NCBI GenBank assembly: GCA_014607495.2
Contig: CP053160.1
Span: forward strand, 4,526,001-4,590,000
Length of the DNA stretch: 64,000 nucleotides
Direction of reading: 5' to 3'
From: Carposina sasakii
Lineage: Eukaryota; Arthropoda; Insecta; Lepidoptera; Carposinidae
Shown here piece after piece: positions 47,481 through 58,800 of the stretch. The position numbers and the translations under genes were made by a program. The stretch's first letter is position 1, and each line of letters begins with the position of its first letter. The notes beneath the pieces were generated by a model. That model did no database searches and had not been told where the DNA came from. It saw only the letters and a list, made by a program, of their open reading frames with translations.

Positions 47481-47760
47481 TTATTAAATAAAGAATGGAA
47501 AAAATTCTTCACCCGAATTGGAATCGAACCCACGACGACTGCAAACCGTGCCAGCCGCTATAACCACTAAGCCACCGGGTCACCGAGCCATCAATTACTC
47601 GGATGACGAATTTTACCATCTCTTTTCTAAATGACATATTGGCAACGTTATTCTTGATCCCGATAGCTATACACTAGCCAAATCTCGGCAAACAAAGCTG
47701 AATCCCTCAGCACAATGTTTAAAGATGAAACGATCAACCATATCCTAACGGATTATATTA
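47481..47760. repeat. Tandem duplication, copy 1 (280 bp)
   Basis: Starts TTATTAAATAAAGAATGGAA and ends TATCCTAACGGATTATATTA. Nearly identical to 47813-48090 (93-95% by eye). The copies are separated by ~52 bp of AT-rich DNA. Contains the tRNA-like sequence 47509-47581. Confidence 0.9.
47509..47581 (-). pseudogene. tRNA-like sequence, copy 1
   Basis: Minus strand: ACCCGGTGGCTTAGTGGTTA, D arm with A box TGGCTTAGTGG, then GGGTTCGATTCC as B box and closing TTCGGGT. Acceptor ends pair over ~6 bp. The anticodon arm (CTGGCACGGTTTGCAG) does not fold well and gives no clear anticodon, and the T stem is broken by AATT. More likely a pseudo-tRNA or SINE head than a working gene. Confidence 0.6.
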
Positions 47761-47812
47761 ATGGAGAAGTGTTTTTATAAATTTATCTTAGTCAAGATAT
47801 TATATATTATAA

Positions 47813-48090
47813 TTATTAAATAAAGAAAATGGAAAAAATTCTTCACCCGAGTGGGAATCAAACCCACGACCACTGCAAACCGTGCCAGCCGCTATAACCA
47901 CTAAGCCTCCGGGTCAATTACTCGGATGACGAATTTTACCATCTTTTTTCTAAATTACATATTGGCAACGTTATTCTTGATCCCGATAGCTATACACTAG
48001 CCAAATCTCGGCAAACAAAGCTGAATCCCTCAGCACAATGTTTAAAGATGAAATGATCAACCATATCCTAACGGATAACGGATTATATTA
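47813..48090. repeat. Tandem duplication, copy 2 (278 bp)
   Basis: Same as copy 1, with a loss of ~13 bp (CACCGAGCCAT region) and a small TAACGGA duplication at the end. Confidence 0.9.
47843..47914 (-). pseudogene. tRNA-like sequence, copy 2
   Basis: Same layout as copy 1. Here the T stem is intact (GTGGG/CCCAC) but the B box reads GGTTTGATTCC. The anticodon arm is equally poor. Confidence 0.6.
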
Positions 48091-48411
48091 ATATCTATAA
48101 TTAATGCTCGAGCACGCGCCACAAATTCTCACAGAATAAGTACATTAATTAACTCGTATTTGGGATGAGATTTCGTCAGCAATTGTCATGAGTTTACATA
48201 CACTATCATTATCATATCATCATCATATCATTATCATACTACAGGTTGATATAGTACATATAATTTTTAAATAATTAACACCTACGGAATACGTTACCTT
48301 TCTACACAGATTAAAGTAAATTTTGTATCTAAAATATTATAACTGAAGTAGTAAATCCATATTAGACAAGTATTACTTGTAATTAGTTATTCTGTGGAAT
48401 TACTTTCAGTA
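48091..48411. other. Intronic, no gene seen
   Basis: Short ATCAT repeats near 48205-48240 (TCATTATCATATCATCATCA). No other feature. Confidence 0.55.
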
Positions 48412-48422
48412 TGTCTCAATAG

Positions 48423-48608
48423 TCAGTAGAGGGACAAGAGGGTCTTGGTATTTTGTAGGCGATGGGCTGACCACCTGTAACTGCTAACCGAACTTGAACA
48501 ACTCAACTATACCCTCAAAATTGGTCAGAAGTGGCACCATGTGGTTCTATTGGCCCTTGGTGCTCTATCCCATAAGGGATAAAGGCGTGATTATAATGTA
48601 TGTATGTT
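48423..48608 (+). mobile_element. Family T retroposon, 11-bp target duplication
   Basis: TGTCTCAATAG at 48412-48422 and 48609-48619 flanks it. It starts TCAGTAGAGGGACAAGAGGG and ends GGCGTGATTATAATGTATGT then ATGTT. This is the clearest full copy in the window and defines the family. No open frame of use. Confidence 0.9.
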
Positions 48609-48619
48609 TGTCTCAATAG

Positions 48620-49763
48620 CCATAGACTGCTCCAAAATACTTCAGGTACAATGCGGTTTTACCTTTTAATTTCTATGCACTAATAAAAACGTGCCTCTTT
48701 TTTGCCGTCTTATAAAAAAGCTATACAATCGTACATTCGTATTCGTCTGGGTCGGAAGTGCCGGCAAGGAGGTCAGATGCGTCACCACTCATAAAGTGCT
48801 CGGCGCCTGCGGGACCCGGCGTTTGTTAACCTAGATATACAATGTTGTCCATACTTATACAATAGATATATATAGGTACTTACAAGGTGCTAGACATACG
48901 ACTGAAATTTTTCTAGGGGATGGGCCGAAGATGTTTTTATGTGCGACGATTGGACTTCGATCAGTTGAATGTGAATAGTTAATTGTAAATGGCTTTTTAA
49001 TCCTAAACATCACATGTGTCTCTTTGTAATGAAAAATCAAGACAGCATGACTCTGTCTATACTTCATGTAATTTCGGAATAAGATTAAATCTAGGATTAC
49101 GTTTGTGTTAGTGAGCTTTAACAAAATTTCCATTAAGGGTTCGCCCACCACCAGGCCCTACACCCTCGATGGAAATTAAATCTTTAACAAAATGACAAAT
49201 TTTACCCGTAGATAAATTTCGGAGTTTTTGATAGTCAAGCTTGCAATACGTCAGAAATACTATACCTAGCTTGACAGACGTTTTTAACTAAACTAACACT
49301 AATTGCTTATCAAACAATTTCCTCTTAGTGGATGGTGATTTAAACCGGCATAGAACATCTATGTACCTTCCTACATAAAGAATAAACTTACCATAATTTT
49401 ATTAATATTTTCGCAATATAACGATTAAATATGCATATTTTATAAATTCATGGCGTGACAAGTAATTAATCGGGGTGCAGCGTGCAGTCAGTTTGACAGT
49501 CGCCACGGTAGACTGGCACGTGTGCTTCCATATAAATTACAGGACAATGGGCTTTGTGAAAGAGCAGCACTCTGTTAAGAAAGTGCAGCGTTGTTTTGGT
49601 TTGTAATCTTCGCGATCAAAATTCACTCTTGGTTTATTTTAACACATAGTTATGTTTACAGATGAGTCGATATACAGTGTATGAAGTTGATTGATAGTGT
49701 TTAGCAATACATATTTATGAGTTTTCAAACTCAGTGGTTAGAAGTGCAAGTTCAATTTAAACT
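48620..49763. other. Intronic; GC-richer patches but no gene
   Basis: 48745-48830 (GTCGGAAGTGCCGGCAAGGA...GCCTGCGGGACCCGGCG) and 49475-49600 (GCAGCGTGCAGTCAGTTTGA, GGCACGTGTGCTTCC, CATATAAATTAC) stand out. The second holds a TATA-like motif followed by a 16-codon ATG frame; an alternative promoter is conceivable but unsupported. The 98-codon minus frame at 48855-49151 has no domain. Confidence 0.35.
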
Positions 49764-49963
49764 TCTATGGATATAATAAAATTGTAACGGATCGATGTGC
49801 ACGCCAATCTCAGAAACGGCTGGACCGATTTCGATGCAATTTTCAGGAATATATTGTGACAGGTCCCACTTAACATATAGGCTACTTCATCCAGGAAAAA
49901 TGTTTTTACCCCCGGTAATTTTGACATTTTGTTTTTTCGGCAGTCAACGCGATGGTCCACTAG
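49764..49963 (+). mobile_element. Helitron-like element, internally deleted, 200 bp
   Basis: Begins TCTATGGATATAATAAAATT, retains ATCTCAGAAACGGCTG and GACAGGTCCCACTTAACATA, and ends GATGGTCCACTAG then T. Lacks the ~100 bp segment present near the 5' end of 20585-20920, and the base before TC is T rather than A. Confidence 0.75.
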
Positions 49964-51212
49964 TTAAATAATATAAAAAATACTTTCAACTTAATATAGG
50001 TACATTATGTCAGTTCTATATAATTCTTTGTATAATATAAATATATACCATGTTTAAAAATAAGTCAAAATAGACTAAAGATATTCGTTTGTGGCATATA
50101 ACATGTAAAATAGAAAACTAATATAAAAATGTAACAATATTACGTGGGGTGTCCCATAGAATTTATAACATCGCGACTCTACGTTTTATGGCTCTACCTC
50201 TCCCTGTAGTCACGTAAACGTCTGGCCGTGAATTTAAACCATTATATTAGTGTCTTTAACCACTGCCTTCGACTACACTGTGGTCGGCTTGAGGGACGTG
50301 TTGGATTACACGTTGTGACTGCTGCTTGCATTCTATTAAGAGATTCTGGGTAAAGCCTCCGATCGTGGCTACCATGTTGTACGGAATTGGATATTGTGCA
50401 AATAAATTGTGTTAAATAAACATGTAGTGTAATTTTGTCAAAAGTATTCCATTATTAAGTAGGTATAGACAATTATTTTGATGGAATACCATATTCGTTA
50501 AGCGAATAATCTTTTGTTTAGTTACAGATCTGATTTAACGATTTGTACCTATAGGTATACATAACTGTTTGCTATTTAAGTCACACAGAAATTTCCATAG
50601 TTTTTTAGATTGTATAGCATTAAGTTAAGTAGCATAACTATTTTATCCCGCAATATATAAAATAAGAATAATTACGCTTATGTACCTATCTATAAAACCG
50701 TGGTTAACCCTGTAGGCAGATATTAATTATAACGATATTTTTTCCTTAACTCTTAAACACAAATGAAAAAATAATAGTTTTATTCACAATACTGCACAAG
50801 AATAATATTCATTGAGTGGTTGACATGTTTTATCAGGTCGTTGAGCTTCAACAACATTGCTCAATGGTTTAATACACAAAGTAATTACCATTATACTATG
50901 CCACCGCACCCGTATCCGCCTACTGATGTTAAAATCAGATAAATAACGCGAAATGATGCAAAATCTGGTTTATTATTGGAAATATATTTGTTAAGTATGA
51001 GAAAAAGTTGTTGTTCTCTAGTTTTCTTTCATAGCTAGTTTAGAAATGTCTGTAGGTATAATTGTCTTTGGTAGTAAGTAGTAAACATAAATAAGTAAGT
51101 TAGCTCTTTCTTGGGAATACACAAAGCCATTGTACATTTCCCCTGTGTATTGAGACTACTTGTAATATTTTTTTTATTTATTTACAATAAAGAATAATAT
51201 AATATTACTTAA
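49964..51212. other. Intronic, no gene seen
   Basis: No supported feature. 50170-50420 is somewhat less AT-rich and ends CAAATAAATTGTGTTAAATAAA, like a polyadenylated retroposon end, but no second copy is visible here. Confidence 0.45.
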
Positions 51213-51322
51213 TGGTTTGCTAGAAGAAATCTCTTTTAGAGATAAGCTCGCCTTTGTACTATATCTTTTACAACTTACTGTCTATGATAAAAATTTATGT
51301 GTACAATAAAGAATACTATGAA
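51213..51322 (+). repeat. Family K retroposon copy
   Basis: GGTTTGCTAGAAGAAATCTC, GAGATAAGCTCGCCTTTGTA and TGTGTACAATAAAGAATACT in order. Confidence 0.7.
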
Positions 51323-52732
51323 TAAGAAATAAGACAATTATTTATTGAAAAGAAGTATAAAAATATACTGTATCTAGGTATTGTTTGGATTGGATATTTA
51401 TCCATGTCTAATTTCACCGTGATCTGTTCAGCCATTTTGTTATGACGGACAGTAATGTTCGCATAGGATCCACTAACTTTTTAGAGCTTCTCTCATCATG
51501 GTTATAGTAATTAATGGTCTCAAAGGGACGTCAATAATGTCCAAGGACTCAATTTATAACAATTCCCCTATTAATTCCACGATCCCTTGCTGAGATAAAC
51601 TTCGGTTGCAAATACACAAATAATTAAAATTAAGCGAGAAAACAACAAACTCGCAACACTAGAAATTACTTATTCAAGATTGGCACTAAAATAAAAATCT
51701 CATTAGAAACTGTAAATCTTTCGGTCTCTTTGTTATTGAGAAAGACATCTCCTAAACTAACTTCTAACTTAAATTGTTTTCACCAACATAGTCAAAAAGT
51801 GACTTCTTAGCCACTGAAGCTGAACACTGAAGCCTTATTACGAATATGGCTTACTAATTACGTGGTAGCGTGCTTTTACATTTTCTGTAACTTTGAACAC
51901 TCGCCCACTGCTAGTAGGATTTATATTAGGTGCTTACTCCCGTCGGTTCGTAGTACATACCTACTCGTAAAAAGTAATAAAAAAATACTATGGCTTACTA
52001 ATTAGGTGGTATGCTTTTAATTTTCTGTAAAATCGCCCATCAAATTTAAATCATAGAATAAATAAATAAAAAAAAAAAACCTAAATTTTATTTAAATGCC
52101 GAAAAATCTCATTTTTACTGATTTTGTAATTTTGACATTTATATGTTATAAAAGCGTACTCTGTAACGTTCTTACTTTTAAATGTTTATTAGGCATCTTT
52201 GTGTTGAAATTCCTATTGTTCCCAGCATATCGAAGAAATATCCGTCGACCCTTCCAGTTCGTGTAGAAGAGTAAGAGAGTAATATACAACAGGGTTCGCC
52301 CCGGTGCCCCGAGGTGGTATGTTCAATAAATGCCACTCAGTCCTCGGCAGCCTCACCTTGACTTATTAAAAATTTAAAACTAAGGTAAATACTTCAAATA
52401 AACACATGATTCCCGTTTGTCATATTCACATCGTTTCATTACAAAATATTATCTCAATTGCTTAAAAATATCTGATGATTTTCAAGTATCCGCCATATTG
52501 GATTAAGAGTGACGATTTTTTTCGAACATAGCCCTTTAATTTGACAGCCATCACATGTGACGGGAATTAGGTCGGCCGAGTTGTAAGATTTCACCCGAAC
52601 AAACATACGAATCTAATTTATTCAAATTTAAATCATAGTACCGTCTCAAAATTTTGACTGTACTCTGTAACAACATAAATTCCTATAGGCAAGTATAACA
52701 ATAAAATAAATTCAAGCGAGGCTTCAAATAAA
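51323..52732. other. Intronic, no gene seen
   Basis: An internal repeat is visible: ATGGCTTACTAATTACGTGG near 51847 and ATGGCTTACTAATTAGGTGG near 51990. No gene. Confidence 0.45.
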
Positions 52733-52815
52733 CGACCGCGCGAATCCACCGCGTACGGAGCCGAGGTCGCCGGAACAAGGTCGCCGCGGAAATACTCGGG
52801 CCGGATACTACGTGA
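52733..52815. promoter_or_regulatory. CpG-dense intronic island, candidate regulatory element
   Basis: The densest CG patch inside the intron (CGACCGCGCGAATCCACCGC, CCGAGGTCGCCGG, GGTCGCCGCGG). It is single-copy here and bounded by AT-rich DNA. Function inferred only. Confidence 0.25.
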
Positions 52816-53694
52816 CAGGTGCTTTCATTGATAGATCTAATTATAGTACGTTTGGGAAGATTTGAATGATCTTGACCTCTCGACCTTTGATTTTGTGGGA
52901 TGTTTTGTTGAATTTTTTCGCGTAGATTTTAGGTTTTGTGAATATAGAACTCACGATGTTTATTTGAGTTTTTTGCGAATATTTTTTTTTCTAAAACCGA
53001 CTTATTTATCCACCCACAGAATGGATTCGTACCTACGATCGGTATTTAGTTCACTGACTTGCCTGTGGTAGAGACTCAACAAACCTGGCTCGCCAAGAAT
53101 TCACTACAACAATAGATAAACAAACACTTCAATAAAGTTTCATGCTGACCTGAGAGTTAGAGAAAAATCTATAAATTGAATCAGCTGTATTATACCTACA
53201 GAACTCCAGAATAAATCCTATAATTTCATAAGTTTCTTTTTTATAGTTGCACAAAACAATTTAGCAGGTTTGGTGACCGTATTGTTTGGAGTTAAAGTTT
53301 AGCAAGACTTTTTTAAATATTTTTCCTACAATTATAGCTTTTTGATTCTCCCACGAGCGATTTGTACTGCATTGTATGCGCCCTAACTGCATTACAAATA
53401 GAATTACCGTGCAGCTACCGTATAAGGTATGCATTTGTTAAGAGGTTTCATTCCCGGCAAACCGTGTCGGAATGTTCACTCCCGATTTGGTCGATCCCGG
53501 AGCGCGTGTGGATAGCCCGCCGATATGGGCACGGTGTGTCAATGCCCTTATATCATGCTATTATTTTTTTTGTCGTTTATTATAGGAGGACATAGGTACT
53601 GGGCGGCACACCCCACAATCCTTCGCTTTCTTACACTTAGTACGCAATAAAACTTTGATCTGATTTCTTCTGCCACTCCGAAAGACATACCTAC
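52816..53694. other. Intronic, no gene seen
   Basis: Frames at 52862-53071 and 53362-53595 have no recognised domain. Confidence 0.45.
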
Positions 53695-53915
53695 CAGATA
53701 AGTCCAATATACATACAAATACGGCTGTGTCCCTGAAATGGGGTATCAGGATCATGAAGGAGACCCCACAGCCACTTATAGCATGGCGGGAACAGATGTA
53801 AATGCTCAGTGACAAGTTATTAGCTTATCGCCTGAAAGAATACCGCACTTTCTCAGGTGACTTGGGTGACATGCACGGAAGGAGATGCAGTTGATGTATT
53901 CTAATGAAACCATGC
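53695..53915 (-). repeat. Family G copy, longest
   Basis: The minus sense runs from GGTTTCATTAGAATACATCA through GTGGCTGTGGGGTCTCCTTC to CAGGGACACAGCCGTATTTG then TATGTAT. It links all six copies in the window into one family. Confidence 0.7.
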
Positions 53916-55058
53916 AAGTTAATAAAAATAAGAGCAAGAAGAAGCAGGAAGATGACTAGGCACACATCATTAGATTAATGCCTTAATGCCTTATATTAAT
54001 GATTATTACCTACGGTAGTAACTATTAACAACAGCTATAAAAACATAAAATGACCGCGGAACATTTGAAACAATTATTTAAAATGATTTAATACGCGGTA
54101 AGAGTGGCCCATAAACATTACAGTTTACTCCTTTATATAAATCTTATTATGAAAGATGAGTAAAATATAATTAGTTTAGCAGAGGCCTTGAATTGGTGCA
54201 AAGTGTTTCCGCAACCCTGTGTACTGTAATGAAATAGTAAAAACATAACAGGAACGTTCTTTATCCAGTAAGGAGCTAGATAGACATACAGGGTGTAAAA
54301 AGACTACAAATGCAACTACAAAACTAACATTTTGACATGGTATCTTAGAAAAAAATGTTTGTTAACCGATTTCAGATGGATTTATGTAAAAACAATAGAA
54401 TTATAACCTATAGAAGTATAGTCCGAAGGCCGATTTTAGGAATTTTTATGGGTGCAAATTTGAACCAATCGCGGCTCTGTCATTCAGTGCTCAGCGGTCA
54501 GTGGCTACGTGTGTATGTCAACCTAAAGGACTTACCATGACGAAATGTGCACTGAGATCCTGCCAAAACTATGCTCAAAAACATAAGAAAATAAATAACA
54601 TCACATTTCACCGGTAAATATTTGATGTTTTTACGTAATGTCATTGATAAAACAATAAATACACAATCAAATTTTCATATTTTTTTTATCTGTCATTGAA
54701 AACAAAATGTTGCCATAAGTGTGAAATTTTACCCTATTTTTAAACATGCAGATTGTAGGTAAAAGTGGAGGTAACTACCTATCGCAACTATGAATACTCC
54801 GGTTATACTTACCTACAGTCTTTTTGTTATAAGAAATATAATCAAATTATGACATTTTATGATAACTTAATTAAAAAAGGAGAATGAGTGTATTCCGTCC
54901 AAATGGAGTCGGCTAATTAAACTTTATTAATTATAATATAACACATGCATATTATGTTATTTTCAGGGTTCTGACTTCTGTTCCGGAACCCTGAACCGTG
55001 CCTATATTTATATATTTAAATTTTTAATATTTAAAAAAGAAAAATAAGATAGGAATAA

Positions 55059-55256
55059 AAACAGATTCTTTCATTACTCTGGAATTTTAGATTTCCTGCT
55101 AACTCAATAACTGCTGACAATTGGATTAAAATTGTAAGACTCAATCGGAGAGAAGATACATGGAAACCAAAACCACAGTCACGTATATGTTCTGCTCATT
55201 TTGATGAAAATTTTAAAATAAATAAATCTACATACCCATCTTTATTTTATTATTAA
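55059..55256 (+). pseudogene. Partial THAP zinc-finger (transposase DNA-binding domain)
   Basis: A 65-codon open frame with no ATG. It reads FRFPANS, then DNWIKIVRLNRREDTWKP and SRICSAHFDENF, matching the second half of a THAP domain: the conserved W, the W.P after it, and the C-x2-H of the C2CH zinc site followed by F. The first zinc cysteine pair is missing from this frame. It may lie on an upstream exon, since GGAATTTTAG at 55081-55090 could be a splice acceptor. A stop (TAA) follows ~14 residues after the CSAHF motif. Known THAP domains bind DNA; here it is a remnant inside the transposon. Confidence 0.75.
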
Positions 55257-55453
55257 CCCTGGGGCGACATCATAATCATAATGAAAATATATTTTTGCTT
55301 TAAGGCGAATTAAATCGATTTACTAGCACCGCCACACATTTTTAATTCAGTTTCATTTAGCTTCCATAGATAAATATACCTCTTTATATTTCAATATATA
55401 TTTTAATAATATTTATGTGATAATTAATATCTGAACTTCAAACAGTGGCGGAA

Positions 55454-55840
55454 CTAGTAGATTGTGGAATTACCTGCAAGCTCTCTCACTGAATTATTTA
55501 AAACTATACATATTGTTACTATAATATGTTTAATTGAAATTAGATCTTTAAAATGGGCATCGTCCTTTCCTTTATTGAATGAAATAAAACCACGGAGAAT
55601 GGCCTCACAGCTTTGTTGACATAATGACAAATTATTCAGAGGGACAATTTTTAACAGAATATTGTATTTTTTTGTCACACTTTTGGACCAAAGATGTGGA
55701 AAAGTCCGATCATCTCCTTTTAATATATTTAAATTTCACGATAATTCTACAAGAGTGTGCAAATCAGTATACTTCTCAGCATCAATAATAATTTTATCGA
55801 CTATTTCCCCACATCTAGGGAAAAAACATTTTTAAGGCAA
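55454..55840 (-). pseudogene. Minus-strand frame inside the THAP element, unrecognised
   Basis: A 74-codon ATG frame (55678-55454) continues upstream in the same frame for ~50 further codons with one stop (residues such as FFPRCGEIVDKIII and DAEKYTDLHTLVELS). The composition looks protein-like rather than random. It runs against the THAP frame, so either another element is inserted or the centre is rearranged. I do not recognise the family. Confidence 0.35.
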
Positions 55841-56282
55841 CATTAATTTTATGTCATGCATACGTCAAGTCGATATTTTATGCCTATTTTTTCGCCTTGC
55901 GTTTGGTTGGAACACACTTTCTATAGGTTATAATTCTATTGTAAAAACAATGATAATATTAATGTAACTTTGGACTTCAATATGTTAGAAACCCATGGTT
56001 TCCCAGGGGTGCTTCCATAGAAAAAAACGATCGTGATTTTACAAAGAATACGAGGTATTAAAAGAACAAAGTTGTCTTTTTACACCCTGTATATAGGTAG
56101 ATGATAACAAAGCAAAGACCACTGATCAAACAATTTGACCTTAAGATCTATCTACAGGTAGAATAAAGTTAACAGAATGGGACTTTGAGAATGTAAAGCA
56201 AGTGAGCTTGTCAGGTCATTAGTAAATCCAATTACTTGATCTCTGCCTTACTAGCCTAGATAATTTTGTTTTTATAGCTATT

Positions 56283-56322
56283 AGTGGACGCCCGCGACTC
56301 TGTCCGCGTGGACTACTGAAAA
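56283..56322 (-). mobile_element. Helitron-like 3' end, minus fragment
   Basis: TTAGTGGACGCCCGCGACTC then TGTCCGCGTGGACTAC is the reverse complement of the family 3' end. Confidence 0.65.
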
Positions 56323-56625
56323 AGTCAAGCCACCTACTAATATAAAATAGTTAATATAAAAATATTAATTATATAAAATAAAATAACGAAAATTGGTAAA
56401 TGAATTTTATTTTAGCCGTCCTTAAATAATTGTGTTTCTGATGTAAATACCTATAGAGAACAGATAAAAGCTACTTAATTGGTATAATGCCATTATTAAT
56501 AAAACAAACGTTATGTATGTACCTACTTATAATACTTACGTCACTATTTCTTTTTTTTATTAGTTTATCCCGAAGAAAAGGCACGGGGAACTAAGCCCAT
56601 ACAGCCATTGTCTTTAGTAAATGAT

Positions 56626-56662
56626 TTCTGTAGTCCACGCGGACGGAGTCGCGTGCGTCGCG
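56626..56662 (+). mobile_element. Helitron-like 3' end, plus fragment
   Basis: CTGTAGTCCACGCGGACGGA then GTCGCGTGCGTCGCGAA. The final CCACTAG is altered. It lies 300 bp from the minus fragment, facing the other way. Confidence 0.55.
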
Positions 56663-56961
56663 AATTTAGTTTTTCAATAAACTTTAGGAATGGTCCATAA
56701 AATATTTATGCCAACAAAAGCATAAAACGAATGCAATAGCGAACAGTAACTGGATCTATAAAAATGTCATTATCTATTCGCAAGCTCCGTAAAAGTATAT
56801 AGAAATGAGATTATTAGTATTGAAGTTTCTTATTTAGCTTTATTTTACTGTCGCTGGGGTTTTTCAAGAAATTTTAACAATATAGAATAAAGTCATTTAT
56901 AACGCCAGCACTGACATAGATATTTTAATAGAACAAGAAATAAATTTTGGTTTTTGGGTTT

Positions 56962-57060
56962 GCTGGAAAATCTCTTTCAAAGATAAGCTCGCCTTTATAT
57001 GTGTAACTTTGTTAAGTCACTATATTGACCGATATTTTCGTGTACACTAAGGAATATTAG
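56962..57060 (+). repeat. Family K retroposon copy
   Basis: TTTGCTGGAAAATCTCTTTC, AGATAAGCTCGCCTTTATAT and GTGTACACTAAGGAATATTA. Confidence 0.65.
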
Positions 57061-58028
57061 AAATGTTTAAGGCATACATACTCGTTTTAACAAAATTCCC
57101 ACTAATTTTCATATTACTCACGCTTAAAAAGCTAGAACAACTAAACCAATTTATCTTAAATTTAATCTACAAATCGTTCTCTAATGGAACTATTAAATGG
57201 TAATTTATTTAAAAGCTTTTGTATAAAATTAAAATGTCTAGACCGACCGTGATTATTTTCATTGCAATAGAAATTATAATATAATTGATAGTTCTATAAT
57301 TAAACTGATCATTTATTACTAAATAGCCACAAACTAAAGTTATAACACGAGTAAATGAGATGTTTATGCCCCTGGATATGGTTATAATAGAGTAGGTACT
57401 AGACGTGATTTTATTACATTAACTTAGCATAATAAATATATAGGTAATATATGTTCTGTATGTGTTATTTGTGGCCACGAGAAGTATTATATTTGTATCT
57501 AATATCTATTAAGCCGTGACTCCAGCAAATGTTTTACTCAACGTTTAACAAAATCGCCGATGTTTATTAGTTAGGTGTCAAAACACATAATTTACAATAA
57601 TTTATAAATTGAATTATGATTCTGAGCGGAATATTAATAGGAGGATATTGTAAGCATTGAGGAAGTGCATATAAACGGATGACGTCCAAAGTTCATTGTT
57701 CAAACGAATTTCGTTTAATTTCGTGTGTCACTGATGGATTTGAAATTTAAATGCATTGGGTATTGTTATCCTTAATTCAAGTGCAGTAAGTTTGGCCCTT
57801 AAACATACGTTACTCAGGACAAAGGTTCATAAAAATCATTAATATTAATGGTCCGTAGAAATTCTGGCAACCACACCGTCGCCATTGCAAACTTAATGCA
57901 TCATTTCCTACACAAAACTTGAGATAACTTGTCTGGTATTTTATATATTTCTTACCAACAAATTCGACTTCAATAATTCAATATATCTATAGGTACATAT
58001 CTTGATTTATATAATTAGGATCTAACAT
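57061..58028. other. Intronic, no gene seen
   Basis: AT-rich, no supported feature. Confidence 0.5.
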
Positions 58029-58067
58029 AAATTGTTAGCAATTTAAGTTCTAAATTGCTAACAATTT
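58029..58067. repeat. Perfect 17-bp inverted repeat with 5-nt loop
   Basis: AAATTGTTAGCAATTTA, loop AGTTC, then TAAATTGCTAACAATTT. It is the most exact short hairpin I found. It is AT-rich and could arise from a small templated inversion; an RNA role is unproven. Confidence 0.85.
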
Positions 58068-58659
58068 CTAATTCCTAACAAAAGACACGTTTATTTACAA
58101 TACAAGATCTAGGCTAGGTGAATATCTTTGTAAAAATAACATACGTTAGCTCCCACACGACTTCGGCTTATTTCACTCGGACGGAACAGATGTATGCAAC
58201 TTTGACCTGAACTCTATAATTAACTGCTACATTTTGTTTGACGGCTACATGATTGGTACAGTCCTTCGGGAAAATTATAGCTACTGACTCATGATGACAG
58301 ATCAACTTTATTAGGTCAGCTGGATCATTTGTGATCTTATTAATATGCAACATATGTGCTTTAAGTATACCTAGTTATGTTTAGAGAGATGGATAAATGC
58401 TTATAGGTACCTACCTACTTTCTAAAGACGTTTATTCATTAAAATATGAGATACTTTTATAGAGGAATAGTACATTGCACAACTCACTTTACCCATTAAT
58501 TTGAATGAATATAATAATATAACACTACAGTTTAGTGAGTAAATTCCATCGGATCAAATAATTTAGCCCACTTGTCGAAAATTGGAGTGAAGCTTCATTT
58601 CATAATCATGATTTTTTAAAAGTAAAAAGAGCTTTCCCGATGATTTCATTGCCTTCAAT

Positions 58660-58800
58660 TAAGATGGCGACTGACATGTCATTGCGTGCTCATTTATAAC
58701 GTTATTAGTGCGATGACGACGTGTGGACTGACAGCATATGTCGTCGATGCAGCGGTGCATGTGCATTGTGCGTGCATCCTTAATTATTCGCTGATGACTG
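58660..58800. promoter_or_regulatory. GC-richer intronic patch, candidate regulatory element
   Basis: AAGATGGCGACTGACATGTC, GCGATGACGACGTGTGGACT, ATGTCGTCGATGCAGCGGTG and alternating GTGCATGTGCATTGTGCGTG. Single-copy here. Inference from composition only. Confidence 0.2.

Larger units (their letters stand above)
54286..56092 (+). mobile_element. DNA transposon remnant, 1.8 kb, with THAP-type domain
   Basis: ATACAGGGTGTAAAAAGAC at the left end is perfectly mirrored by GTCTTTTTACACCCTGTAT at 56074-56092. A second inverted pair lies inside: TGTAAAAACAATAGAATTAT then AACCTATAGAA (54384-54414) against its reverse at 55919-55949. The interior carries a partial THAP domain (55059-55256) and a separate minus-strand frame. 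Its last ~140 bp (ACTTTGGACTTCAATATGTT ... CGATCGTGATTTT) resembles the family M MITEs. P-like elements encode THAP transposases, but the expected 8-bp duplication is not seen; TA flanks are also possible. Superfamily left open. Confidence 0.75.

Noticed and set aside
47337..47570. 77-codon plus frame ending TRIGIEPTTTANRASRYNH
   Set aside because: The end is a translation of the reverse of the tRNA-like sequence, a common false-protein pattern.
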